Made by a program: the position numbers and the translations under genes
The notes under the pieces: model-generated
What the model saw: the letters and a program-made list of their open reading frames with translations, nothing else
Told to the model about the DNA's origin: nothing
Database searches by the model: none
Origin: Ramlibacter sp.
GTDB taxonomy: Bacteria; Pseudomonadota; Gammaproteobacteria; Burkholderiales; Burkholderiaceae_C
DNA: 46,267 nucleotides
NCBI GenBank assembly: GCA_028292105.1
Contig: JAQGMY010000062.1
Span: forward strand, 1 to 46,267
Direction of reading: 5' to 3'
Shown here: positions 20,109 to 29,047 of the stretch, piece after piece
How positions within the stretch are numbered: the first letter of the stretch is position 1
Layout: each line of letters begins with the position of its first letter

Positions 20109-21695
20109 ATGACGTCCCCCGCCGCCAACTCCCTCTGGTCGCCCTTGCGCCTGCCCGCCTTCCGCGGGCTGTGGCTTGGCAGCGCCATCTACTTCACCGG
20201 CAACGCCATGCAGGTCATGGCGGCGTCCTGGCTGATGGTGGAGCTCACGGGCTCCTCCTTCCTGGCCGCGCTGGTGCAGACGGCCGTGTTCCTGCCGATG
20301 TTCCTGCTGGCGCTGCCCGCCGGCGTGCTGGCGGACACGACCGACAGGCGTGGATTGATCCTCAAGGCGCTCGGCGTCCAGGTCGGCGTCCTGGTCGTGC
20401 TGTCCGTGCTGGCGCTGCTCGGGTGGGCCGGTCCGGCGGCCTTGCTGGTGTTCACCTTCGCCGCGGGCTGCTGCACCGCGCTGCTGTCGCCGGCCTGGAA
20501 CACCAGCGTCGCCGACACCGTCCCGCGCGAGGACATGCCGCAGGCGATCACCGCCATGTCGATCGCATGGAACAGCGCCCGCGCGCTGGGGCCGTCGATC
20601 GCCGGTTTCGTGTTCGCCTGGCTGGGCGCCGGCTGGGTGTTTGCCCTGGCGGTGGCGAGCGCAGTGGCGATGATGCAGGCAGTGCGCATATGGCCGCCGG
20701 CGGAGCACCCGAAGTCGCCGCTGCCGGCGGAGCGGCTCTGGAGCGGCACGGTGGCCGGCCTGCGCTATGCACGGCACTCACCCATGATCCTGGCCCAGTT
20801 GCTGCGCACCGTCGCTTTCAGCGGCAGCGGGTCCGCGCTCTGGGCGCTGCTGCCTGCCATTGCGGCGCAACACCTGCAGCTCGGCGCGGCGGGCTTCGGC
20901 TTCCTCATGGGCTGCCTCGGCACCGGCGCAGTCGCCGCGGGGCTGGTGCTGGGCAAGTTGCGCGCCAGGCTGGGACTGGAACGGCTGGTCGCCGCCGGCA
21001 GTTTCGTTTTCGCGGCGCTGATGGTCATCGCAGCGTTCGTGCGCATTCCGGCCGTGGTGTTCGTGAGCCTGGCGATCGGCGGCGCCGGCTGGATGGCGGT
21101 GATGGCGACCTTCAACACAGCCACGCAGTCGAGCGCGCCGCCGTGGGTGCGGTCGCGCGCCGTGGCGCTGCACACGGTCAGCGCCCTGGGTTCGTTCGCC
21201 ATCGGCTCGGCCTTCTGGGGCGCGGTGTCGGGGCTCGCGGGACTGCCGTTCGCCCTGTGCCTGGCCGCCCTCTCGATGGTCGCGGGCGTCTTCCTGGCCC
21301 GCAAGTTCCCCTTGCGCATGGGCGACGCGCAGGAGATCACGCCGGTGGCGCTCTGGGAAGACACGTTCATCGCGAACCAGCCCCTGCCCGACGACGGACC
21401 GGTGTCGGTGGAAGTGGCGTATCGGGTCAACACGGGCGAGGCCGAGGAATTCCTGCACGCCGTGAGCCAGCTGCGGGCCTCGCGCCGCCGCGACGGTGCG
21501 ACCCTGTGGCGCGTGTACCGGGACCTGGGCGACTCCTCGCGTTACGTCGAGCGCTTCATCGTCGCGTCCTGGGCCGACTACCTGCACCAGCGCTCGCGCG
21601 GCACGCTGGCCGACCAGGAACTGGAGGCCCGCGTTCGCGAATTCCTGCGCGCGGACCAGCCGGTGACGACGCAGCGCTACATCGCCGAGCGCTGA
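20109..21695 (+). CDS. MFS transporter (MFS_3 type) with C-terminal dimeric alpha/beta-barrel-like domain
   Basis: Multiple TM helices, GVLADTTDRRGLILKALGVQ MFS loop; C-terminal soluble VEVAYRVNTGEAEEFLHAVSQLRASRRRDGATLWRVYRDLGDSSRYVERFIVASWADYLHQ. Confidence 0.9.
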   Translation: MTSPAANSLWSPLRLPAFRGLWLGSAIYFTGNAMQVMAASWLMVELTGSSFLAALVQTAVFLPMFLLALPAGVLADTTDRRGLILKALGVQVGVLVVLSVLALLGWAGPAALLVFTFAAGCCTALLSPAWNTSVADTVPREDMPQAITAMSIAWNSARALGPSIAGFVFAWLGAGWVFALAVASAVAMMQAVRIWPPAEHPKSPLPAERLWSGTVAGLRYARHSPMILAQLLRTVAFSGSGSALWALLPAIAAQHLQLGAAGFGFLMGCLGTGAVAAGLVLGKLRARLGLERLVAAGSFVFAALMVIAAFVRIPAVVFVSLAIGGAGWMAVMATFNTATQSSAPPWVRSRAVALHTVSALGSFAIGSAFWGAVSGLAGLPFALCLAALSMVAGVFLARKFPLRMGDAQEITPVALWEDTFIANQPLPDDGPVSVEVAYRVNTGEAEEFLHAVSQLRASRRRDGATLWRVYRDLGDSSRYVERFIVASWADYLHQRSRGTLADQELEARVREFLRADQPVTTQRYIAER

Positions 21696-21708
21696 GGCCG
21701 ACGGCGCC

Positions 21709-22050
21709 TCACTTCACCGGCAGCAGCGGAATGAAGACCCGGCCCTCCTGCACGCGCACCGGGTAAGTCCTGATCGGCACCATGCAGGGCGGCGCTTCCA
21801 CCGCGCCGGTGCGGATGTTGAAGGCGCCGTTGTGGAAGTCGCATTCGACGATGTCGCCGAGGATGCAGCCCTCCGACAGGGAGCCGGGGCCGTGGGTGCA
21901 GCGGTCGTCGGTGACGAAGAATTCACCGTCCACGTTGAAGACCGCGAGCTCGGCCCCGTCCCTCTCCACCTTGACGGCGAACCCCGGCGCGACGTCGTGC
22001 GTGCTGCAAAGAGCCGTCCAGTTGCCGGCGGCGAGTGGGGGCGCGGACAT
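21709..22050 (-). CDS. Rieske 2Fe-2S ferredoxin (non-heme oxygenase ferredoxin subunit)
   Basis: DDRCTHGPGSLSEGCILGDIVECDFHNGAFNIRTG (CxH...CxxH Rieske motif); divergent from the oxygenase gene. Confidence 0.92.
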   Translation of the reverse strand: MSAPPLAAGNWTALCSTHDVAPGFAVKVERDGAELAVFNVDGEFFVTDDRCTHGPGSLSEGCILGDIVECDFHNGAFNIRTGAVEAPPCMVPIRTYPVRVQEGRVFIPLLPVK

Positions 22051-22090
22051 CCAGGCTCCTTGGGGCCATGCAAAAGCCGATGCTATCATC

Positions 22091-22127
22091 GTTCCTCTAT
22101 AGGTGACGCCGTTCCCCATAGAGGAAC
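22091..22127. promoter_or_regulatory. Inverted repeat in the divergent ferredoxin/oxygenase promoter, candidate IclR operator
   Basis: GTTCCTCTAT ... ATAGAGGAAC perfect 10-bp arms, 17-nt spacer; GTTCC also repeats directly at 22091 and 22111 (20 bp apart). Confidence 0.65.
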
Positions 22128-22141
22128 ACTCGGAGAAGCCA

Positions 22142-23428
22142 ATGCTGAACCAGGAACAGAACGCCCTCCTCACCCAGACCGGTCCCGGCACACCGATGGG
22201 CGAGCTGTTTCGCCGCTACTGGCTGCCCGCCTTGCTGGCCGAGGAGGTGGCCGAGGCGGACGGCGCGCCGGTGCGGCTGCAACTGCTGCACGAGCGGATG
22301 GTGGTGTTTCGCGACACGCAAGGGCGCCTGGGCGCGATCGAGGAGTTCTGCGCCCACCGCGGCGTCTCGCTCTGGTTCGGCCGCAACGAGGAGAACGGCA
22401 TCCGCTGCCCGTACCACGGCTGGAAGTACGACGTGCACGGCGCTTGCCTGGAGGTGCCTTCGGAGCCCGCCGAAAGCGGCTTTTGCGACAGCATCAAGCT
22501 CAAGGCTTACCCGGTGGTGGAGCGCGGCGGCATCGCCTGGATCTACATGGGCCCGCCGCAGCTGCAACCCCCGCTGCCCGAATACGAATTCGCCACCGTG
22601 CCCCGGGTGCAGAGCTACACCTCCAAGCGGCTGCAGGAATGCAACTGGCTGCAGGCGCTGGAAGGCGGCATCGACTCCAGCCACGTGTCGTGGCTGCACA
22701 GCAGCAGCCTGAAGTCCGACCCGCTGTTCCAGGGCTCCAAGGGCAACGAGTACAACCTGAGCGACCGCAAGCCGGTGTTCGAGGTCTCGAATGGCGACGC
22801 CGGCCTCTTCATCGGCGTGCGGCGCAACGCCGAGGAAGGCTCGTACTACTGGCGCATCACGCCGTGGCTGATGCCTTGCTTCAGCATGGTGCCGCCGCGC
22901 GCCGACCACCCGCTGCACGGCCACTTCTGGATTCCCATCGACGATGAGAACTGCTGGGCCTGGAGCTTCGACTACCACCCGACCCGCGCCTTGAAGGACT
23001 CGGAAGTCGAGGCGATGAAGGCCGGCAAGGGCGTGCACTCGCTGAACATCCCGGGCACCTACCGCCCGGTGCAGAACAAGGACAACGACTACCTGATCGA
23101 TCGCGCCAGGCAGAAGGCCGGCCAGTTGTTCAGCGGCGTCGAGGGCATCGCGATCCAGGACGCCTCGCTGCAGGAGAGCATGGGAGCGATCCAGGACCGC
23201 ACCCGCGAGCACCTGGTGTCGACCGACAACGGCATCATCATGGCGCGGCGCCTGCTGATGAAGGCGGCGCGCGCGCTCGCCGACAAGGGCGTGCCGCCGC
23301 CCGGCACGCTGCCGCAACAGCAGCGGGTGCGTTCGGCGGCGCTCGTGCTGGCAACGGACACGCCGTACCTGGAAGCCGCGCGCGAGGCGCTGCGCGCCGA
23401 GCCGGGCAAACCGCACGCCACGGTTTGA
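22142..23428 (+). CDS. Rieske aromatic ring-hydroxylating oxygenase alpha subunit (phthalate 4,5-dioxygenase-like)
   Basis: CAHRGVSLWFGRNEENGIRCPYHGWKYD Rieske motif; catalytic iron site EGGIDSSHVSWLH. Confidence 0.92.
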   Translation: MLNQEQNALLTQTGPGTPMGELFRRYWLPALLAEEVAEADGAPVRLQLLHERMVVFRDTQGRLGAIEEFCAHRGVSLWFGRNEENGIRCPYHGWKYDVHGACLEVPSEPAESGFCDSIKLKAYPVVERGGIAWIYMGPPQLQPPLPEYEFATVPRVQSYTSKRLQECNWLQALEGGIDSSHVSWLHSSSLKSDPLFQGSKGNEYNLSDRKPVFEVSNGDAGLFIGVRRNAEEGSYYWRITPWLMPCFSMVPPRADHPLHGHFWIPIDDENCWAWSFDYHPTRALKDSEVEAMKAGKGVHSLNIPGTYRPVQNKDNDYLIDRARQKAGQLFSGVEGIAIQDASLQESMGAIQDRTREHLVSTDNGIIMARRLLMKAARALADKGVPPPGTLPQQQRVRSAALVLATDTPYLEAAREALRAEPGKPHATV

Positions 23429-24219
23429 GCCGCCCGAGCGTGGCCGACGCAGCGCCCGGATCCACCAGCCGCTTGTCTTCGGTCGCCGCCTCGTTGCGGC
23501 TGCTGAAGGCTTTCACCGCGCAGGAACCGGAGATCGGCATCAGCGAACTGGCCCGCCGGCTCGGGCTGGGCAAGAGCACGGTCCATCGGCTGGCCAGCAC
23601 GCTCAGCGCCGAAGGCTTCCTGGAGCAGAACCCGCAGGACGGCCGCTACCGCCTGGGGCTGGCGCTGTTCTCCCTGGGTACCCTGGTGCGCAGGCGCATG
23701 GACATCGCCACCGAAGCACTGCCGCACCTGCATACGCTGCGGGAAAAGAGCAACGAGACGGTGCACCTGGCGGTGCTGGACGGCGAGGACATCGTCTACC
23801 TCTACAACCTCGAGAGCCAGCAGGCGATCCGCATCCGGTCCTACCTCGGCGTGCGCAAGCCGGCGTTCTGCACGAGCGAGGGCCGGGCGATCCTGGCTTT
23901 CAGCCCGGCCGATGCGGTCGCGCGCGCATTGCCGCCAAAGCTCGCCGCCCGCACCGCAGCCACGCTGACCGACGCGGCCGCCGTGCGCCGGGCGCTCGAC
24001 GAAGTGCGCCGCGCCGGCTATGCCGTCGACGACGAGGAGAGTGAAGAAGGGCAACGCGGGATCGCCGCGCCGGTGCGCGATGCCAGCGGCAGCGTGGTCG
24101 CCGCCGTCGGCATGGCCGGGCCGATCCAGCGCCTGACGAAGAAGAGCCTGCGCGGCATGGTGCCCCTGGTGATGGAGACCGCCGACGTGCTGTCGGCCCG
24201 GCTCGGTTACCGCGCCTAG
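23425..24219 (+). CDS. IclR family transcriptional regulator
   Basis: TTG start overlapping oxygenase stop; ISELARRLGLGKSTVHRLASTLSAEGFLEQNPQDGRYRLG HTH; RRAGYAVDDEESEEGQRGIAAPVRD effector-domain motif. Confidence 0.93.
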   Translation: MSRPSVADAAPGSTSRLSSVAASLRLLKAFTAQEPEIGISELARRLGLGKSTVHRLASTLSAEGFLEQNPQDGRYRLGLALFSLGTLVRRRMDIATEALPHLHTLREKSNETVHLAVLDGEDIVYLYNLESQQAIRIRSYLGVRKPAFCTSEGRAILAFSPADAVARALPPKLAARTAATLTDAAAVRRALDEVRRAGYAVDDEESEEGQRGIAAPVRDASGSVVAAVGMAGPIQRLTKKSLRGMVPLVMETADVLSARLGYRA

Positions 24220-24266
24220 GCCGATCCCGCCTTGACCCGGTCGCGGCGGTTCGCGATCCCGCCGGG

Positions 24267-24662
24267 CTAGTTCCGGTACGGCCGCGGCGGATTCATCGGC
24301 GGCGGTGCCGGCCGCGGCGCGGGCAGCGCGGACGGCGCGGCTCCCGGCTGCACCAGGACCGCCGGCGCACGCACCGGCATCGAGCGGCCTACGCACTGGC
24401 TGAACGTCTGGGCGTAGACCAGGCTGTGATGCTGGGGCAGCTGCCACGCCGCGCACCAGGCCTCCGCGCCGCACCGCGCCTCGAGCACTTCATAGGCAAC
24501 CGGACGGGTGTCCGGCACCTCCGCCGCCAGGGCCGGCAGCGAGCACTGCTGCGGGATGGTGATCATGGCGGACTGGTTGACCGGCTCGCGCGTGGCGCAG
24601 GCCGACAGCAGGAGACACACGGCAATGGCGGGAAGGAGCCGGAGGGCTGGCAGCGAAGTCAT
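24267..24662 (-). CDS. Putative lipoprotein of unknown function
   Basis: Lipobox LLLSACAT after a hydrophobic signal; Pro-rich C-terminus. Confidence 0.65.
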   Translation of the reverse strand: MTSLPALRLLPAIAVCLLLSACATREPVNQSAMITIPQQCSLPALAAEVPDTRPVAYEVLEARCGAEAWCAAWQLPQHHSLVYAQTFSQCVGRSMPVRAPAVLVQPGAAPSALPAPRPAPPPMNPPRPYRN

Positions 24663-24768
24663 GGCGCCGAGGTTACCGCAGCTCGCCTGTTCCCGCAGGC
24701 GCTCCCCGCCGTTTACGATGGGCGAGGTCCGCGCCCGCGGCATCCCGGTTGATTCGTCAATCCACGTT

Positions 24769-24788
24769 GATCAAGCTCGATCAAGCTC
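24769..24788. repeat. Tandem 10-bp direct repeat upstream of the decarboxylase-like gene
   Basis: GATCAAGCTC GATCAAGCTC; overlaps palindrome TTGATCAA (24767..24774). Confidence 0.55.
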
Positions 24789-24837
24789 TTAAAGTCCGGC
24801 CAAATCACGACCACAACAAAGTTTCCAGGAGACTTCT

Positions 24838-25821
24838 TTGAGCAAGCTCACGCTATCCATCGGCATCAATGACTACGACCACGTCCGGGACCTGCTCTCC
24901 GGCCGGGTACAGGCGGAAGGGATCGACCTGCTGCCCAGCGTCCTTCCGGTCGAGGAAATCTTCTACCGCTTCATCAAGTTCCGCGAGTGGGACGTGGCGG
25001 AGATGTCCTTCGCCAAATACATCTCCCTGACCTCCCAGGGCGGTGACGGCCTGACGGCGATCCCGGTGTTCCCCTCGCGCGTGTTTCGCCAGTCGTCCTT
25101 CTACGTGCGCGCCGGCAGCGAGCTGAAGTCTGCCGCGCAACTCGCCGGCTGCCGCATCGGCGTGCCGGAGTGGGCGCAGACGGCCTCCATCTACAGCCGT
25201 GGCTATCTCACCGGCAGCGTGGGGATCCCCTTGACGGCGATCGACTGGGTCCAGGCGGGGGTGAACGAAGCCGGCCGCGCCGAGAAGGTCGAGATCAAGC
25301 TGCCGGACCAGGTGCGCCTGACGCGCCGCCCGGACAGCAACCTGAACACCCTCCTGCTCGGCAACGAGATCGACGTCGTGCTGTCCGCGCGCCCGCCGCG
25401 CGGGTTTGCCGAGGGCAGCATCGTTCGGCTGTTCGATGACTCGGCTGCGGTCGAGCGTGCCTGGTACCAGGAGACGGGAATCTTCCCGATCATGCACGTC
25501 ATCGCCATCCGCAAGGAGCAGCTCGATCGCCATCCCTGGATCGCCACCAACCTCTTGAAGGCTTTCACGCAGGCCAAGGATCGCAGCGTCGAGCGCGCCC
25601 TCGACATCACCTGCTCGCACTTTCCGCTACCCTGGATTCCGGAGGCGGCCAAGTCCGCGCAGGCGACGATGGGGAACGACTTCTGGCCGTACGGGATCGA
25701 GCCGAACCGCCCGACGCTGCAAGCCTTCGCCGATTTCGCTTTCGAGCAGGGCGTCTGCCACAGGCGCGTCGCGCTGGAGGAACTGTTCCCCGTCCAGGTC
25801 CAGAGCAGCGTCAAGGTCTGA
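24838..25821 (+). CDS. 4,5-dihydroxyphthalate decarboxylase-like / NMT1-like periplasmic-fold protein without signal peptide
   Basis: TTG start; LSIGINDYDHVRDLLSGRVQAEGIDL, ELKSAAQLAGCRIGVPEWAQTASIYSRGYL, NDFWPYGIEPNRPTLQAFADFAFEQG typical of DHP-decarboxylase annotations. Confidence 0.8.
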   Translation: MSKLTLSIGINDYDHVRDLLSGRVQAEGIDLLPSVLPVEEIFYRFIKFREWDVAEMSFAKYISLTSQGGDGLTAIPVFPSRVFRQSSFYVRAGSELKSAAQLAGCRIGVPEWAQTASIYSRGYLTGSVGIPLTAIDWVQAGVNEAGRAEKVEIKLPDQVRLTRRPDSNLNTLLLGNEIDVVLSARPPRGFAEGSIVRLFDDSAAVERAWYQETGIFPIMHVIAIRKEQLDRHPWIATNLLKAFTQAKDRSVERALDITCSHFPLPWIPEAAKSAQATMGNDFWPYGIEPNRPTLQAFADFAFEQGVCHRRVALEELFPVQVQSSVKV

Positions 25822-25846
25822 AGATTCGCATGCGCAAGGAGCAATC

Positions 25847-26815
25847 ATGAAGTTCAAAACCATCCAGCGCCTGGTGGGTGCCGTCCTGCTCTGCGCCGCT
25901 GCGGCCGCGAGCGCGCAGCAGTATCCCTCCAGGCCCATCAAGATCCTGGTGCCCATCCTGGCCGGCGGTGCGCCGGACATCGCAGCCCGCGTGCTCGGCC
26001 AGGCGCTTTCGGAAGCGTTCAAGCAGCCGGTGGTGGTCGACAACCACCCGGGCAGCAACGGCAACATCGCCGCCGACATCGTCGCCAAGGCAGCTCCCGA
26101 CGGCTACACGCTGCTGCTGGCGGCCGACAGCGGGATCGTCATCAACCCGCACGTCTACGCCAAGATGCCCTTCAATCCCCTGAAGGACCTGGTGCCGGTG
26201 GCTACCGTCGCGGCCAACCAGTTCGTGCTGACGATCAACCCGAACCTGCCGCCCAAGACCTTCAAGGAATTCATCGAGTACGCCAGGAAGGCGAACCCGC
26301 CGCTGTACTACGCCTCGGGCGGAAATGGCGGACAGCACCACCTGATCATGGAAATGCTCAAGCAGCGCGCGGGGATCAACATGGTCCACGTGCCGTACAA
26401 GAGCGGCGCAACCGCCACCACCGCCGCCGTCGGCGGCGAAGTCGCGGCCATGTTCGCCGGCAGTTCCAACGCGGCGCAGATCAAGGCCGGCAAGCTGCGG
26501 GCCATCGCGGTGACCAGCCCCACGCGCGCGCCCGAATATCCGGACGTGCCGGCGATCGCCGAGACCTACCCGGGCTTCGACGCGAAGATCTGGCTGGCCC
26601 TGTTCGCGCCCGCCGGCACGCCGCCGGAAATCATCGAACGCCTGCGCACCGAAACGCAGAAGGCCTTGCGCACGCCCGCCGTGCAGCAGCGCCTGGCCAA
26701 CGCCGGCGGCATGGAGCCGCTGATCCTGAGCCCCAAGGAATTCGAGGACCTCATCCAGCGCGACGACCGCAAGTACGGCAAGCTGGTCAAGGACCTGGCC
26801 ATCAAGATCGACTGA
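25847..26815 (+). CDS. Bug family tripartite tricarboxylate transporter substrate-binding protein
   Basis: YPSRPIKILVPILAGGAPDIAARVLGQALSEAFKQPVVVDNHPGSNGNIAADIVAKAAPDGYTLL. Confidence 0.94.
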   Translation: MKFKTIQRLVGAVLLCAAAAASAQQYPSRPIKILVPILAGGAPDIAARVLGQALSEAFKQPVVVDNHPGSNGNIAADIVAKAAPDGYTLLLAADSGIVINPHVYAKMPFNPLKDLVPVATVAANQFVLTINPNLPPKTFKEFIEYARKANPPLYYASGGNGGQHHLIMEMLKQRAGINMVHVPYKSGATATTAAVGGEVAAMFAGSSNAAQIKAGKLRAIAVTSPTRAPEYPDVPAIAETYPGFDAKIWLALFAPAGTPPEIIERLRTETQKALRTPAVQQRLANAGGMEPLILSPKEFEDLIQRDDRKYGKLVKDLAIKID

Positions 26816-27626
26816 GTTCCAGCGGGGCGAAATGCCGCAGCAGCGCGGCATTGAACGCCTGCGGCTGTTCCACGTTGGGCAGGTGACCGGCGTCCGCGAT
26901 CACTTCGATGCGCGCACCCGGCACCAGCGCCTGCAAGTCCCGCATGGCCTGCGGCAACGGGCCATCGTTGGCGCCCACGATGAAGGTGGTGGGCACGCGG
27001 ATCTCGCCCACGCGCGGGAGGTAGTCCAGCCCCTGGATGGCCTGGGCACTGCCGACGAATCCATCCACCTGCGTGTGCCCGATCGCCTGCGCCAATGAAC
27101 GCACCGCGGCGCTTTGCCGGGCCAGGAAAGCGGCGCCGAACCAGCGCTCGAGGGTGGCAGTGGCCAGGCTGGCGCAGCCCTGCGCCCGTGCCAGTGCCAT
27201 CCGCTCGTCCCACATGCCCCGCATCGCGGCCGGCGTGTCGGCCCGCGCATCGCAGATGCACAGGCTCAGCAGCCGGTCGCCATGGTGGATGCCCAGGCCG
27301 AAGCCGGTCATCCCGCCCAGGGAAAGGCCGACGAAGTGCGCCCGCGCGATACCGAGCGCGTCCAGCACGCGCACGTTGTCGGCAGCGAGGTCCTCGATGC
27401 GGTAGGGCGGCGGCGGCGCCTCCGACTGGCCGTGGCCGCGGCCATCGACGCAGAGCACCTGCAAGCCGCGGCTCGCCAGCAGGCGTGCCTGCTCCTCCCA
27501 CATCGCACTCGACGCGAGGATCGAGTGGTTCATCAGGACGGCAGGCGCCGCGGCGTCCCCCCAGCGGTGCACGGCAAGACGAGCCGGTGGGCCGGGGATG
27601 ATTTCGACCCGGGGTTGGATGTTCAT
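26802..27626 (-). CDS. Alpha/beta hydrolase (3-oxoadipate enol-lactonase PcaD-like)
   Basis: VDGRGHGQSEAPP, HFVGLSLGGMTGFGLGIHH nucleophile elbow, DAGHLPNVEQPQAFNAAL catalytic His. Confidence 0.88.
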   Translation of the reverse strand: MNIQPRVEIIPGPPARLAVHRWGDAAAPAVLMNHSILASSAMWEEQARLLASRGLQVLCVDGRGHGQSEAPPPPYRIEDLAADNVRVLDALGIARAHFVGLSLGGMTGFGLGIHHGDRLLSLCICDARADTPAAMRGMWDERMALARAQGCASLATATLERWFGAAFLARQSAAVRSLAQAIGHTQVDGFVGSAQAIQGLDYLPRVGEIRVPTTFIVGANDGPLPQAMRDLQALVPGARIEVIADAGHLPNVEQPQAFNAALLRHFAPLELSRS

Positions 27627-27795
27627 GTGGGTACAGCCTGGTGTTGCGGATGCGGCAAGTGTGCAGTGCCGGCTGCCGCTGAGCCGGTTGCGCGTCGCGG
27701 CGATTGATAGCGTTTGGCGATGGACTGAGAAGAAATTCGAGCTTCCCCCCGGCGCGCCCTGCTCTTACAGTTCGGCAGCTTCTGAAGGGGAACAC

Positions 27796-28983
27796 ATGCG
27801 GGTGGTTGTCGTCGGTGCGGGGATCGGTGGCCTGGCGGCCGCGCTGGCGCTCATGTTGCGCGGCTTCGAGGTGCAGGTGCTGGAACAGGCACGCGAGCTG
27901 CGCGAAGTCGGCGCCGGCCTGCAGATCAGCCCGAACGGCAACCGCACGCTGGCGGCGCTCGGCCTGGCCGATGCCGTGGCGCGCATCGCCGCCGAACCGG
28001 CCGGCAAGAAGGTGCGCCTTTGGAACACGGGCCAGACCTGGAACCTGTTCGACCTGGGCGCCAGCTCGCGCGAGCGCTATGGGTTTCCCTACCTCACGGT
28101 GCATCGCGCCGACCTGCACCAGGTGCTGATCGACGCGGTGAAGGCACGCCATCCTGAAGCGATCAGGATGGGCGTTCGCATCGACGGCGTGGAGCAACGC
28201 GGCCACGAAGTGATCGTGCGCAGCGGCGACTCCGTGGTGGCGGTGGCCGACGTCGTCATAGGCGCCGACGGCGTGCACTCGCAGGTTCGCCAGTGCCTGA
28301 TCGGGCCAGACCGCCCGACCTTTTCCGGGATCATCGCCTGGCGTGGCGTGATCGAGGCCTCGCGCCTGCCCGCCCACCTGCGCCAGCCCTACGGCTACAA
28401 CTGGGTGGGACCCGGCGCGCACGTCATCCACTACCCGATGCGCCGCGGCGAGCTGATCAACTTCGTCGGCGCCGTGGAGCAGCAGGGCTGGGAAGTCGAG
28501 TCCTGGTCGACCGTCGGCAGCACGCAGGAATGCCTGTCCGACTTCGCCGGCTGGCACGATGACGTGCAGACGCTGATCCGATCGCTGCAGACACCGTACA
28601 AGTGGGCCCTGATGGGGCGCGAGACGCTGACGCGCTGGAGCTACGGCCGCGTCGGCCTGCTCGGTGATGCCTGCCATCCGACGCTTCCCTTCCTGGCCCA
28701 GGGCGCCGTGATGGCGCTGGAGGACGGCCTGGTGCTGGCGCGTTGCCTGGAGCAATGGCGCAGCGATCCGGTGATGGGCCTGCAGCGGTTCGAGCAGGCC
28801 CGCGTGGAGCGCACCAGCCGCATCGTCGAGGGCTCCGCCGCCAACGCCAAGCGCTTCCACAACCCGCAACTGGCGCACGCCGAAGGGGCGGCGAAATACG
28901 TGGACGAACAGTGGAGCGAGCAGCGCGTGAAGGAGCGCTACGAGTGGCTGTTCGAGTACCAGGCCGACACCGTCGCCCTTTGA
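27796..28983 (+). CDS. FAD-dependent monooxygenase (salicylate / 3-hydroxybenzoate 6-hydroxylase-like)
   Basis: VVVVGAGIGGLAAALALMLRGFEVQVLEQ (GxGxxG), DVVIGADGVHSQVR (DG motif), GRVGLLGDACHPTLPFLAQGAVMALEDGLVLARCL (GD motif). Confidence 0.9.
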   Translation: MRVVVVGAGIGGLAAALALMLRGFEVQVLEQARELREVGAGLQISPNGNRTLAALGLADAVARIAAEPAGKKVRLWNTGQTWNLFDLGASSRERYGFPYLTVHRADLHQVLIDAVKARHPEAIRMGVRIDGVEQRGHEVIVRSGDSVVAVADVVIGADGVHSQVRQCLIGPDRPTFSGIIAWRGVIEASRLPAHLRQPYGYNWVGPGAHVIHYPMRRGELINFVGAVEQQGWEVESWSTVGSTQECLSDFAGWHDDVQTLIRSLQTPYKWALMGRETLTRWSYGRVGLLGDACHPTLPFLAQGAVMALEDGLVLARCLEQWRSDPVMGLQRFEQARVERTSRIVEGSAANAKRFHNPQLAHAEGAAKYVDEQWSEQRVKERYEWLFEYQADTVAL

Positions 28984-29047
28984 TCCTGCCGAACCGGAGA
29001 CGAACCATGCCGCCCGCCCACCGCAACCGCCACCAGCCCATGCTCGC

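Noticed and set aside
20057-21766. 569-aa plus-strand ORF overlapping the MFS gene
   Set aside because: Arg/Gly/His-rich alternate frame; the true MFS frame is 20109..21695.
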